This document shows, piece after piece, positions 1 to 7,812 of a DNA stretch of 64,000 bases. A program made the translations under genes and the position numbers. Every line of letters begins with the position of its first letter. The first letter of the stretch is position 1. A model generated the notes under the pieces. That model ran no database searches. It was not told the DNA's origin and saw only the letters and a program-made list of their open reading frames with translations. This stretch comes from Phycisphaera sp. (lineage in GTDB: Bacteria; Planctomycetota; Phycisphaerae; Phycisphaerales; UBA1924). Location of the stretch: positions 3,467,205 to 3,531,204 of the forward strand of contig CP098402.1 in the NCBI GenBank assembly GCA_025916675.1, written 5' to 3'.

Positions 1-882
1 GCAGGCTCTTGCCGATGAGCGGCGTACGAGCCGCGCTGGCCTCGGCGATGATCAGGTCGTCGAAGCGGGCCACCTCGTGCGTCACGGCGTCGCCGCCCGA
101 GATGCACCGCGCCAGCGCCTGGCCCATCACGCGGTCGAGCCGAACGACGCCCGTCGCGCCGGCCATCTCCATGATGGGCACCGACGCGCCAAGATCGGCC
201 GTGGCGAACACGGGCACCGTCTCGCTCACCGCGCGCACGGCGAACGCCACGGCGGTGTCCTGCGCATCGGTACGCGTCGTGGCGACCATCGCGGCGTTGT
301 CCACGCGTGCGGCTTTGTAGGTCTCGGGGTCGTCGAGGTCGCCGACCATCACGCGAATGTCCTGGTCGTGCAGCTTGCGGGCGTGTTCGACGTCGGGCAC
401 CAGCACGACGTACTGCTGGCCGATCTGTCCGAGCTTGGCGATGAGCGCCTCGGTCACGGTGTCCAGGTGCGTCAGGATGACATGGTCCTTGGTCTCCGCG
501 GGAAGCTCACGCGGGGTGCGGGCGGCGGTCTGGGCCTCGATCCATGGCGCATAGAAGAACTGGATGAACATGAACGGCAGCAGCGCGAGGAGGAAGATCG
601 TGCCGCTGATGACCACGACGATCGAGAACAGCCGTCCGAGGTCGCTCTCGAAGGTGATGTCGCCGAAGCCCAGGGTGCTCATGGTGACCAGCACCCAGTA
701 CAGCCCGCTGAGCCACGTGTGGTCCTGCCCCTCGTGGTACTCCATGATGAGGTGGAAGAGCACCGTGTGGACGGCCATCAGGCCGACCAGGATCAGCATG
801 AACCGCGCCAGCACCTTCAGGTTGCGCTGGGTCCGCCGCTGGCTGGTCAGGATCATGATCTGGGCGGCGATGGACTTCATGG
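1..882 (-). CDS. Potassium channel with TrkA-N (RCK) domain, truncated by window edge
   Basis: A two-TM, one-pore K+ channel read leftward; the C-terminus lies outside the window and 294 codons are visible. A TM segment lies near residues 25-45, then a pore helix and the selectivity filter TLGFGD at 69-74, a second TM near 82-108, then a Rossmann-like RCK/TrkA-N domain from about 125 to 245. The last visible residues begin what looks like a TrkA-C domain. The family gates K+ flux at the cytoplasmic membrane through ligand binding to RCK domains; the ligand here is unknown. The ATG at 882 has no Shine-Dalgarno site, but a TACCGT -10 box ends 5 nt before it, so the transcript may be leaderless. 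A TTG two codons upstream is the alternative start. Confidence 0.85.
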
Positions 883-887
883 CCAAC

Positions 888-893
888 GGTAGC
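888..893 (-). promoter_or_regulatory. -10 box, leaderless-type, of the K+ channel gene
   Basis: TACCGT on the minus strand followed by 5 nt (TGGCC) and ATG. There is no Shine-Dalgarno site. No convincing -35 was seen. Confidence 0.5.
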
Positions 894-1060
894 GGGCGAA
901 TAAAAGGCGACCACCGCTAGATCGAGCAAGCCGATTTGATTGCTCGGTCGGGACACAGGGTGGAATCTCGGGCCATGCCCCCCAAATGAACCTGCCGGAC
1001 GGCCCGCCGTGGCGCGTCCCCGCGAGCCCGGCCCACCCCCCGAACGGTGGGCTGGTGCCG

Positions 1061-1066
1061 TACACT
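1061..1066 (+). promoter_or_regulatory. Candidate -10 box of the tricorn-like protease gene
   Basis: TACACT lies 22 nt before the ATG at 1089, upstream of a GGAGG Shine-Dalgarno at 1076-1080. No clear -35. The 206-bp stretch 883-1088 between the two divergent genes holds nothing else that I recognise. Confidence 0.35.
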
Positions 1067-1088
1067 GCCCGTTCTGGAGGTGTCTTTT

Positions 1089-4000
1089 ATGGATAAGCGT
1101 CTGACCGTCGTTCCCGTTCTGGCCGCCCAGGCCCTGCTCGTCTCGTGTGCCGGGTCGGCCGAGGTGGGCACCAGCGAGCCGGCCCGCATCGTCGCGGTAT
1201 CGGGGCAACCCCTATCGGCCCGCCAGGGCGGCAACCAGGATGGCGGCGACTACGCCGGCATGCTCCGTTACCCCGCCGTCAGCGACGAGCACATCGTGTT
1301 CTCGTACGGCAACGACCTCTGGCTGGTCTCGCGCGATGGCGGCCAGGCCTCGCCGCTGGCGAGCCCCGACGGCCAGGAACTCTTCCCCCGCTTCAGCCCC
1401 GACGGGTCGAGTGTGGTCTTCCAGGGCAACTACGACGGCGACCGCGACCTGTACACGCTGCCCATCGCCGGCGGCGTGCCCAGCCGCGTGACCCACCACC
1501 CCGCCAACGAGGCGCCCACCCAGTGGCACGACTCGGGCATCATGTTCTTCATGAGCGGCACTGCCGGCCTGGGCCGCCAGCAAGAGATCTTCCGCGTCTC
1601 GCCCGAGGGCGGCCTGCCCGAGCGCATGCCGGTGCCCTACGGCGCCAACGGCGTCTTGAATGACGACGGCACCTGGCTGGCCTACACGCCCATCCAGCGC
1701 GACGCGCGCACCTGGAAGCGGTACCGCGGCGGCATGGCCAGCGATATCTGGCTGTTCAACGTCGACACCAACGAGAGCCGCCAGATCACCGACTGGGAGG
1801 GCACCGACAGCCTGCCCATGTGGCACGGCGATTCGCTGTACTACGTCTCGGACGCCGGCGACGACCACCGCCTGAACATCTGGCGTTACGACGTGGGTAG
1901 CGGCGACCGCACACAGGTGACCACCTTCACCGACAACGACGTGAAGTTCCCATCCATCAGCGCGGGCGACGATGGCACCATCGTCTTCAGCCTTGGCAGC
2001 AAGCTCCACCTGCTCGACCTCGATGCGAATGAGGTGAGCGAGGTGCAGGTCACTATCCCCGGCGCGACGCCGGCCGTGCGGACCAAGACCGTCGACGCGG
2101 CCGGATTCCTCCAGGCCGGTGGTATCAGTTCCACTGGCAAGCGTGTCGTGGTCGAGGCCCGGGGCGACATCTGGACCATCCCCGCCGAGAACGGCCCGCC
2201 CCGCCAGCTCACCGACACCAGCCGGTGGGCCGAGCGAAACCCGTCGTGGAGCCCCAGCGGCCGGTGGATCGCCTACGCCAGCGACGAGAGCGGCGAGTAC
2301 AACATCCACGTCATCCAGAGCGACGGCAAGGGCGAGCCCCGCCAGCTCACCGACATGGACGGTAAGTACTGGATGACCATGGCCTGGTCGCCCGACAGCA
2401 AGACGCTCTACGCAGCCGACAAGAGCGGCGAGATGTACCTCATCGACATCGAGAGCGGCGACGCCAACCTCTTCGAGACCGAGCCGTACGCCAACGCGAC
2501 CCAGGTGAGCTGGAGCCCCGACAGCCGATGGATCACCTACGCCAAGGGCGGTGACAACATGCTCACCGCGGCGATCTACATCTACGACACCGAGGATGGC
2601 ACGACCCATCAGGTGACGAGCGGCTTCTTCGGTGACGGCTCGCCAGCCTTTTCGGGCGACGGCGAGTACCTGTTCTATACGTCCAACCGCGAGTTCACCA
2701 GCCCGCAATACGAGGCCGTGGGCGCGAGCTTCATCTACGCCAACGCCGGCCGGCTCATCGCCGTCCCGCTGACCGAAGAGGTCGAGAACCCGCGCCTCAT
2801 CGAGGTTGACGAAGAAACCTGGGAAGAGGACGAGCCCGAAGACGAGGAGGGTGACGAGGCGGATGAGTCGGGTGAGGACACCGCCGACGAATCGGCCGAC
2901 GAGGGTGAGGGTGATGAAGGCGACGACGCCGATGTCGAGCTGAGCCCCATCGAGGGCACCTGGGAAGGCACCGCCACCGGGCTGGCCGCCATGGGCCTGC
3001 CCATGGATGAGCTCGAAGTCACGATGTACTTCATGAAGCTCGAGGACGGCTCGTTCGTCGGTGCCAGCGAGAGCATGGGCGAGCTCTCCGACTACGACAG
3101 CGTCACCTTCGACGAGGACACCGGCAAGCTGGTCACGACCAGCAGCGAGGGTCCGATGAACTCGAAGACCGAGGCCACCCTGAACGGCGACACGCTCACG
3201 GGCACCTGGTCCATCTCGGGCCCGCTCGAGGGCAGCGGCCCCTTTACCGCCACGCGCACCGGCACCGAGGTGCCCGATGGCAAGATCGACGGTGCCGAAG
3301 GCGGCGGCAAGGGCAAGGACGGCAAGGCCGAGCCCGTCGAGATCGACTTCGACGGCTTCGAGGCCCGTGGCTTCATGCTGCCCGTGGGTGCCGGCAGCTT
3401 CAACAACCTCGTGAGCAACGACAAGGGCAACCTGCTCTACAACAGCTTCGGCGGCGGCGCTCCCACGGTGAAGCTCGTCGACATGTCGGGCGACTCCATC
3501 GACGAGAAGACCGTCATCGCGGGTGCCCAGATGATCGAGATCTCGGGCGATGGCAAGAAGATCCTGCTCGCCGGCCAGGGCAACCAGTGGAAGATCGCCG
3601 ATGCGAAGGCCGGCCAGTCGATGTCGGGTTCCATCCAGCCTAGTGGCCTGCGCAAGCACGTCGAGCCGCGTGAAGAGTGGCGCCAGCTTGTGCAAGATGC
3701 CTGGCGCCGCCACCGCGACTTCTTCTACGTCGAGAACATGCACGGCGTCGACTGGGACGCGGTGTACGACCATTACTCCGAGATGGTCGACCATGCCGCC
3801 AGTCGCGAGGACGTCAGCTTCATCATCGGCGAGATGATCTCCGAGCTCAACGTCGGCCACGCCTACTACTGGGGCGGCGACGTCGAGGGCCAGCCCAGCC
3901 AGAACGTCGGCATGCTCGGCGTTGATTTCGAGCTGGCCACCGAGGACGGCGAAGACGGCGAGGCCACCGGCTACCGCATCGCCAAGATGTACGGTGGCGC

Positions 4001-4925
4001 GCCGTGGGATACCGACGCCCGCAACCCGCTCGACGTGCTTGGGATAGACGTCGAAGAGGGCGACTACATCACCCACGTCAACGGCGTGGCGCTCGACACC
4101 TCGACCGATCCCTGGTCGGCCTTCATCGGCACCGCGGGCCAGGAGACGACCATCACCGTCGTCGACAGCCTGACCGGCGACGAGGAAACCGTCAACGAGC
4201 GGACCTACACCATCGAGCCCATCGGCAACGACCAGGCCCTGCGCTACCGCGGCTGGGTCGAGGCAAACCGCCAGTACGTCGAGGAGGCCTCCGACGGCGC
4301 TATCGGCTACATCCACGTCCCCGATACGGGCGTGAACGGGCAGAACGAGCTGTTCCGACAGTTCTACGCCCAGATCGACAAGGACGCCCTCATCATCGAC
4401 GACCGCTGGAACGGCGGCGGTCAGATCCCCACTCGATTCATCGAGCTGCTCAACCGCCCGCGCACCAACTACTGGTACCGGCGCGACGGCAAGGACTGGC
4501 CCTGGCCCTACGACAGCCACCAGGGCCCCAAGGCCATGCTCATCAACGGGTCGGCCGGTTCGGGCGGCGATATGTTCCCATGGCTCTTCAAGCACAACGA
4601 CCTGGGCCCGCTCATCGGCCGGCGCACCTGGGGCGGCTTGGTCGGTATCAGCGGCGTGCCCCCGCTCATCGACGGCGGCTACACCGCCGTGCCCAACTTC
4701 GGCTTCTACCGCACCGACGGCACGTGGGGCATCGAGGGCCACGGCGTCGATCCCGACATGGACGTGATCGATGACCCCACCGCGCTGGCCGGCGGTGAAG
4801 ATCCGCAGATCGACGCGGCCGTGGACTACCTGCTCGAGGCCATCGAGCGTGAGGGCTACGAACGGCCCGAGCGCCCGCAGGAGCCCGACCGCAGCGGCTT
4901 CGGCATCGATCCCGCCGACCGGTAA
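1089..4925 (+). CDS. Tricorn-like protease, exported lipoprotein (S41 family)
   Basis: A 1278-aa homologue of tricorn protease, which degrades peptides. The N-terminus has a lipoprotein signal (LLVSC lipobox), so it is probably exported and membrane-anchored. Residues about 40-570 are beta-propeller-like repeats with TolB-type signatures (SPDG, WSPDS, WSPSGRWIAY). They are followed by an acidic Asp/Glu linker (about 573-617), an extra beta-rich GTWEG... domain (about 620-735), a second partial propeller, and the C-terminal helical, PDZ and S41 protease region. Candidate catalytic residues are His924 (VGHAYY) and Ser1158 in GSAGSGGD. The ATG at 1089 has GGAGG 8 nt upstream; a longer reading from 1047 lacks this. 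The acidic linker and beta insert are unusual for the family. Stand-alone transcription unit. Confidence 0.9.
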   Translation: MDKRLTVVPVLAAQALLVSCAGSAEVGTSEPARIVAVSGQPLSARQGGNQDGGDYAGMLRYPAVSDEHIVFSYGNDLWLVSRDGGQASPLASPDGQELFPRFSPDGSSVVFQGNYDGDRDLYTLPIAGGVPSRVTHHPANEAPTQWHDSGIMFFMSGTAGLGRQQEIFRVSPEGGLPERMPVPYGANGVLNDDGTWLAYTPIQRDARTWKRYRGGMASDIWLFNVDTNESRQITDWEGTDSLPMWHGDSLYYVSDAGDDHRLNIWRYDVGSGDRTQVTTFTDNDVKFPSISAGDDGTIVFSLGSKLHLLDLDANEVSEVQVTIPGATPAVRTKTVDAAGFLQAGGISSTGKRVVVEARGDIWTIPAENGPPRQLTDTSRWAERNPSWSPSGRWIAYASDESGEYNIHVIQSDGKGEPRQLTDMDGKYWMTMAWSPDSKTLYAADKSGEMYLIDIESGDANLFETEPYANATQVSWSPDSRWITYAKGGDNMLTAAIYIYDTEDGTTHQVTSGFFGDGSPAFSGDGEYLFYTSNREFTSPQYEAVGASFIYANAGRLIAVPLTEEVENPRLIEVDEETWEEDEPEDEEGDEADESGEDTADESADEGEGDEGDDADVELSPIEGTWEGTATGLAAMGLPMDELEVTMYFMKLEDGSFVGASESMGELSDYDSVTFDEDTGKLVTTSSEGPMNSKTEATLNGDTLTGTWSISGPLEGSGPFTATRTGTEVPDGKIDGAEGGGKGKDGKAEPVEIDFDGFEARGFMLPVGAGSFNNLVSNDKGNLLYNSFGGGAPTVKLVDMSGDSIDEKTVIAGAQMIEISGDGKKILLAGQGNQWKIADAKAGQSMSGSIQPSGLRKHVEPREEWRQLVQDAWRRHRDFFYVENMHGVDWDAVYDHYSEMVDHAASREDVSFIIGEMISELNVGHAYYWGGDVEGQPSQNVGMLGVDFELATEDGEDGEATGYRIAKMYGGAPWDTDARNPLDVLGIDVEEGDYITHVNGVALDTSTDPWSAFIGTAGQETTITVVDSLTGDEETVNERTYTIEPIGNDQALRYRGWVEANRQYVEEASDGAIGYIHVPDTGVNGQNELFRQFYAQIDKDALIIDDRWNGGGQIPTRFIELLNRPRTNYWYRRDGKDWPWPYDSHQGPKAMLINGSAGSGGDMFPWLFKHNDLGPLIGRRTWGGLVGISGVPPLIDGGYTAVPNFGFYRTDGTWGIEGHGVDPDMDVIDDPTALAGGEDPQIDAAVDYLLEAIEREGYERPERPQEPDRSGFGIDPADR

Positions 4926-4947
4926 AGAACCCCGCCATTCGGCTCAC

Positions 4948-4971
4948 GCCCGGCTTCATGCCGGGCTTTTT
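4948..4971 (+). terminator. Rho-independent terminator after the tricorn-like gene
   Basis: A 7-bp perfect stem (GCCCGGC/GCCGGGC) with loop TTCAT is followed by TTTTT. It lies 22 nt after the stop codon. Confidence 0.9.
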
Positions 4972-4982
4972 CGTGCGCGCGC

Positions 4983-4988
4983 TACAAT
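4983..4988 (+). promoter_or_regulatory. Candidate -10 box of rimB
   Basis: TACAAT lies 8 nt before the ATG at 4997, which has no Shine-Dalgarno site. It sits directly after the preceding terminator and may give a leaderless or very short leader transcript. Confidence 0.45.
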
Positions 4989-4996
4989 ACACCCCG

Positions 4997-5464
4997 ATGA
5001 CCCCAAAGAACGACACGCAATACACGGTGGGCTGGCGCGAGCGCGTCGCCCTTCCCGAGTGGCGCATCCGTGGCGTGCGTGCCAAGATCGACACCGGTGC
5101 CCGCACCAGCGCCGTACACGTGGCGACCTTCGAACACCTGCCCAACGGCCGCATCCGATTCGAGGTCGTTACCCGCGAGCATCCCGAGCGGCGCACCAAG
5201 TGGATCGAGGCCGACATCGCCCGCGAGTCGGTCGTCAAGCCCAGCAGCGGCAAGACCCAGATCCGCCCGGTCGTGCGCACCACGATGGTCATCGGCCCGC
5301 TCGAGTTCGAGGCCGAGCTGGGCCTGGTCTGCCGCCAGGGCATGCTCTGCCGCATGCTCGTCGGCCGCCGCGCCATCGCCGGGCTGGCCGTGGTCGATCC
5401 CGCAAGCCGCTACCTTCTCTCCCCGCCTTCATCCAAGAACGCCAGGCGAAAGGCCAACCCGTGA
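4997..5464 (+). CDS. rimB: RimB-like retropepsin-type protease (PF05618 family)
   Basis: A 155-aa protein of the family formerly annotated as ATP-dependent zinc protease, now viewed as retropepsin-like aspartic proteases. The hallmark is KIDTGARTSAVH (around residues 31-42), where DTGA matches the aspartic-protease motif. In pseudomonads, rimA-rimB-rimK act together in modification of ribosomal protein S6. Here it precedes rimK, and its stop TGA overlaps the rimK GTG start (GTGA at 5461-5464), suggesting translational coupling. The ATG at 4997 is preferred over an upstream ATG at 4958 because that one falls inside the terminator hairpin. Substrate and activity here are inferred from family and neighbourhood. 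Confidence 0.82.
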   Translation: MTPKNDTQYTVGWRERVALPEWRIRGVRAKIDTGARTSAVHVATFEHLPNGRIRFEVVTREHPERRTKWIEADIARESVVKPSSGKTQIRPVVRTTMVIGPLEFEAELGLVCRQGMLCRMLVGRRAIAGLAVVDPASRYLLSPPSSKNARRKANP

Positions 5465-6669
5465 AATTTGCCATCCTGTCCACCGCCCCCAAGTGCTACA
5501 GCACCCGCCGCTTCAAGCAGGCCGCCGAGGCCCGGGGGCACAAAGTCAAGGTCCTCAACACGCTGCGTTTCTCCATCGACCTGGAGCACGGCGAGCCCAG
5601 CCTGTTCTATCGCGGCAAGGAGCTGAGCGACTACGACGCCATCCTGCCGCGCATCGGCGCGTCGATCACCTACTTCGGCACCGCGGTCGTCCGCCAGTTC
5701 GAGCAGCTCGACGTCTACACGCCCAACACCGCCAACGGCATCCTCAACTCGCGAGACAAGCTCCGCAGCCTGCAGATCCTCAGCCGCCACGACATCGGCA
5801 TCCCGCACTCGTGCTACATGCGCAACCAGCTCGACGTGCTGCCCGCCATCGAGCGCATCGGCGGGGCCCCGGTCATCATCAAGCTCATCGAGGGCACCCA
5901 GGGCGTGGGCGTCATCCTGGCCGAGAGCAACAAGGTCGCCGAGGGCATCATCGAGACGCTCCAGAGCGCCAAGCAGAACGTGCTGGTGCAGAAGTTCGTG
6001 GCCGAGAGCAAGGGCAAGGACGTGCGCGCCCTTGTCGTGGGCGAACGCGTCGTCGCCGCCATGCGCCGCGTGGCCCAGGGCCAGGAGTTCCGAAGTAATG
6101 TCCACCGCGGCGGCCGGACCGAGCCGGTCGAACTCGACGAGACCTACCAGAAGGCCGCCGTGCGCGCCGCCCAGATCATGGGCCTGCGCGTCGCCGGCGT
6201 CGACCTGCTCGAGAGCAACGACGGCCCCCAGGTGATGGAGGTGAATTCCTCGCCCGGCATGGAGGGCATCGAGGGCTGCACCGGCCTGGACATCGCCGGC
6301 TCCATCGTCGATTACATCGCCAACCAGGTCGATTTCCCCGAGATCGACATCCGCCAGCGGCTCACCGTCAGCGTGGGCTACGGCGTCGCCGAGATCTACA
6401 TCCCCGAGGGCTCGGACTTCGTCAGCAAGACCATCGCCGAGTCGGGCCTGCGCGAGCGGGACCTCACCGTGCTCACCGTCAATCGGGGGACAGCCGTGTT
6501 CTCGAACCCTAAGGGCAGCCGCGCCCTCGAGGCTGGCGACCGGCTGCTGTGCTACGGCAAGCTCGAGACCATGCGCGACCTGGTGCCCGAACGGACGAAG
6601 CGCAAGAAGAAGCCCCGCGTGGCCAAGCTCGACAAGAGCCTGGTCGACGCCCTGGAGAATGGCCAGTGA
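5461..6669 (+). CDS. rimK: RimK-family ATP-grasp L-glutamate ligase fused to a TrkA-C (RCK_C) domain
   Basis: A 402-aa protein. Residues 1 to about 300 match RimK, the ATP-grasp ligase that adds glutamates to ribosomal protein S6: an N-terminal pre-ATP-grasp domain, RDKLRSLQIL, the substrate-binding EGTQGVGVIL, and the metal-binding end VMEVNSSPGMEGIE. RimK enzymes are about 300 aa; this one continues with about 75 residues (304-378) resembling a TrkA-C/RCK_C domain (IYIPEGSDFVSKTIAESGLR, then RALEAGDRLLCYG) and a basic tail. RCK_C domains bind small regulatory ligands in K+ transport proteins. The GTG start at 5461 overlaps the rimB stop. The domain fusion is clear in the reading frame; its regulatory meaning is inferred. 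Confidence 0.88.
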   Translation: MKFAILSTAPKCYSTRRFKQAAEARGHKVKVLNTLRFSIDLEHGEPSLFYRGKELSDYDAILPRIGASITYFGTAVVRQFEQLDVYTPNTANGILNSRDKLRSLQILSRHDIGIPHSCYMRNQLDVLPAIERIGGAPVIIKLIEGTQGVGVILAESNKVAEGIIETLQSAKQNVLVQKFVAESKGKDVRALVVGERVVAAMRRVAQGQEFRSNVHRGGRTEPVELDETYQKAAVRAAQIMGLRVAGVDLLESNDGPQVMEVNSSPGMEGIEGCTGLDIAGSIVDYIANQVDFPEIDIRQRLTVSVGYGVAEIYIPEGSDFVSKTIAESGLRERDLTVLTVNRGTAVFSNPKGSRALEAGDRLLCYGKLETMRDLVPERTKRKKKPRVAKLDKSLVDALENGQ

Positions 6670-7745
6670 AGCAGCGCATGGGCGTGCTCTCGTGGACCGA
6701 CCTGGACGTTCCGCCGAACGGCAACAAGGAAGGCCGGCTGGTCGTCTCGGAGAGCTATGTCGGGGCCGATCTCGCGATCCCCTTCAGCGTCTGGCGTGGC
6801 AAGCGAGACGGGCCTGCCGTCTTCATTACCGCCGCCGTGCACGGCGACGAGATCAACGGCACCGGCGCCATCCGCCACATTCTGATGAACTGGCCGTTCT
6901 CGCTCTCGGCTGGCACGCTCGTCATGGTTCCCGTGGTGAACCTCATGGGCTTCGAGCGCAACAGCCGCTACCTGCCCGACCGGCGCGACCTCAACCGCAG
7001 CTTCCCCGGCTCGCCCCGCGGTAGCCTGTCGGCCCGATTGGCGCACGCCATGTTCGAGGGCCTGGTCAAGCCCTGCCAGTACGGCATCGACCTGCACACC
7101 GCCGCTGTCCGCCGCACCAACTTTCCCAACGTCCGCGCCAATTTAAGCGATCCGGTGATCGCGGAGTTCGCGCGGGCGTTCGGAGCCGAGTTGACCGTCG
7201 ACAACAAGGGGCCCGAGGGCTCGCTCCGCGCCGCCGCGTGCGACGCGGGTGTGCCCACGCTCATCCTCGAGGCCGGCGAGGTCTGGAAGGTCGAGCCGAC
7301 CTATGTCGAGCACGCCGTCCGTGGCATCCGCAACTGCCTCATCCATCTGGGCATGGTTGAGGGCGAGCCCGAGAAGCCCGCCTACCGCATCGAGGCGGAT
7401 TCGTCCAAGTGGGTGCGCGCCGAGAACGGCGGCTTCCTGAGCTTCCACGTCGCGCCCGGAGATTTCGTGAACAAGGGCGACCCCATCGCCACCAACACCG
7501 ACCTGCTGGGCAACGAGCAGAACGTGATCGAAGCCCCGCAATCGGGCGTCGTCCTGGGTATGACCACGATACCCAGCGTCGCGCCGGGCGACCCAATCTG
7601 CCACGTCGCCTTCCCAACCAGCCGGGCCTTGCAAAAAGCCGAGGCAGCCCAGGACAAGCTGGCCGGCCATCACCTGCACGAGCGCACGCGGGAAGACCTC
7701 TCGCGCAACATGCACCTGAGCGATGCTCCCGAGGCGCGTGAGTGA
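6666..7745 (+). CDS. Succinylglutamate desuccinylase/aspartoacylase-family metallohydrolase
   Basis: A 359-aa zinc carboxypeptidase-like enzyme (AstE/AspA family) that would hydrolyse an N-acyl amino acid or a related amide. The zinc site is HGDE (His59, Glu62) and GIDLHTAA (His144); DLNRSFPG is the family's substrate-binding motif. The C-terminal third (GFLSFHVAPGDFVNKGDPIA onward) resembles a barrel-sandwich lipoyl/biotinyl-like domain. The GTG at 6666 overlaps the rimK stop (GTGA) and has GGAG at 6654-6657; an ATG at 6678 has no such site. Its coupling to rimB-rimK suggests a shared pathway, perhaps trimming or recycling of glutamyl products, but the true substrate is unknown. Confidence 0.83.
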   Translation: MKQRMGVLSWTDLDVPPNGNKEGRLVVSESYVGADLAIPFSVWRGKRDGPAVFITAAVHGDEINGTGAIRHILMNWPFSLSAGTLVMVPVVNLMGFERNSRYLPDRRDLNRSFPGSPRGSLSARLAHAMFEGLVKPCQYGIDLHTAAVRRTNFPNVRANLSDPVIAEFARAFGAELTVDNKGPEGSLRAAACDAGVPTLILEAGEVWKVEPTYVEHAVRGIRNCLIHLGMVEGEPEKPAYRIEADSSKWVRAENGGFLSFHVAPGDFVNKGDPIATNTDLLGNEQNVIEAPQSGVVLGMTTIPSVAPGDPICHVAFPTSRALQKAEAAQDKLAGHHLHERTREDLSRNMHLSDAPEARE

Positions 7746-7812
7746 TCTGGAATTCCCTCGCTTGTTTCCATAGTGGCGTGTGCCACGTGGAAGAACAAGA
7801 GAGGAGCCAGTC

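Noticed and set aside
1212-4742. A 1176-codon open frame on the minus strand opposite the tricorn-like gene
   Set aside because: Composition is Val/Ala/Gly/Asp/His-biased as expected of the antisense of a GC-rich gene. No domain, and the plus strand carries clear protease motifs and a GGAGG.
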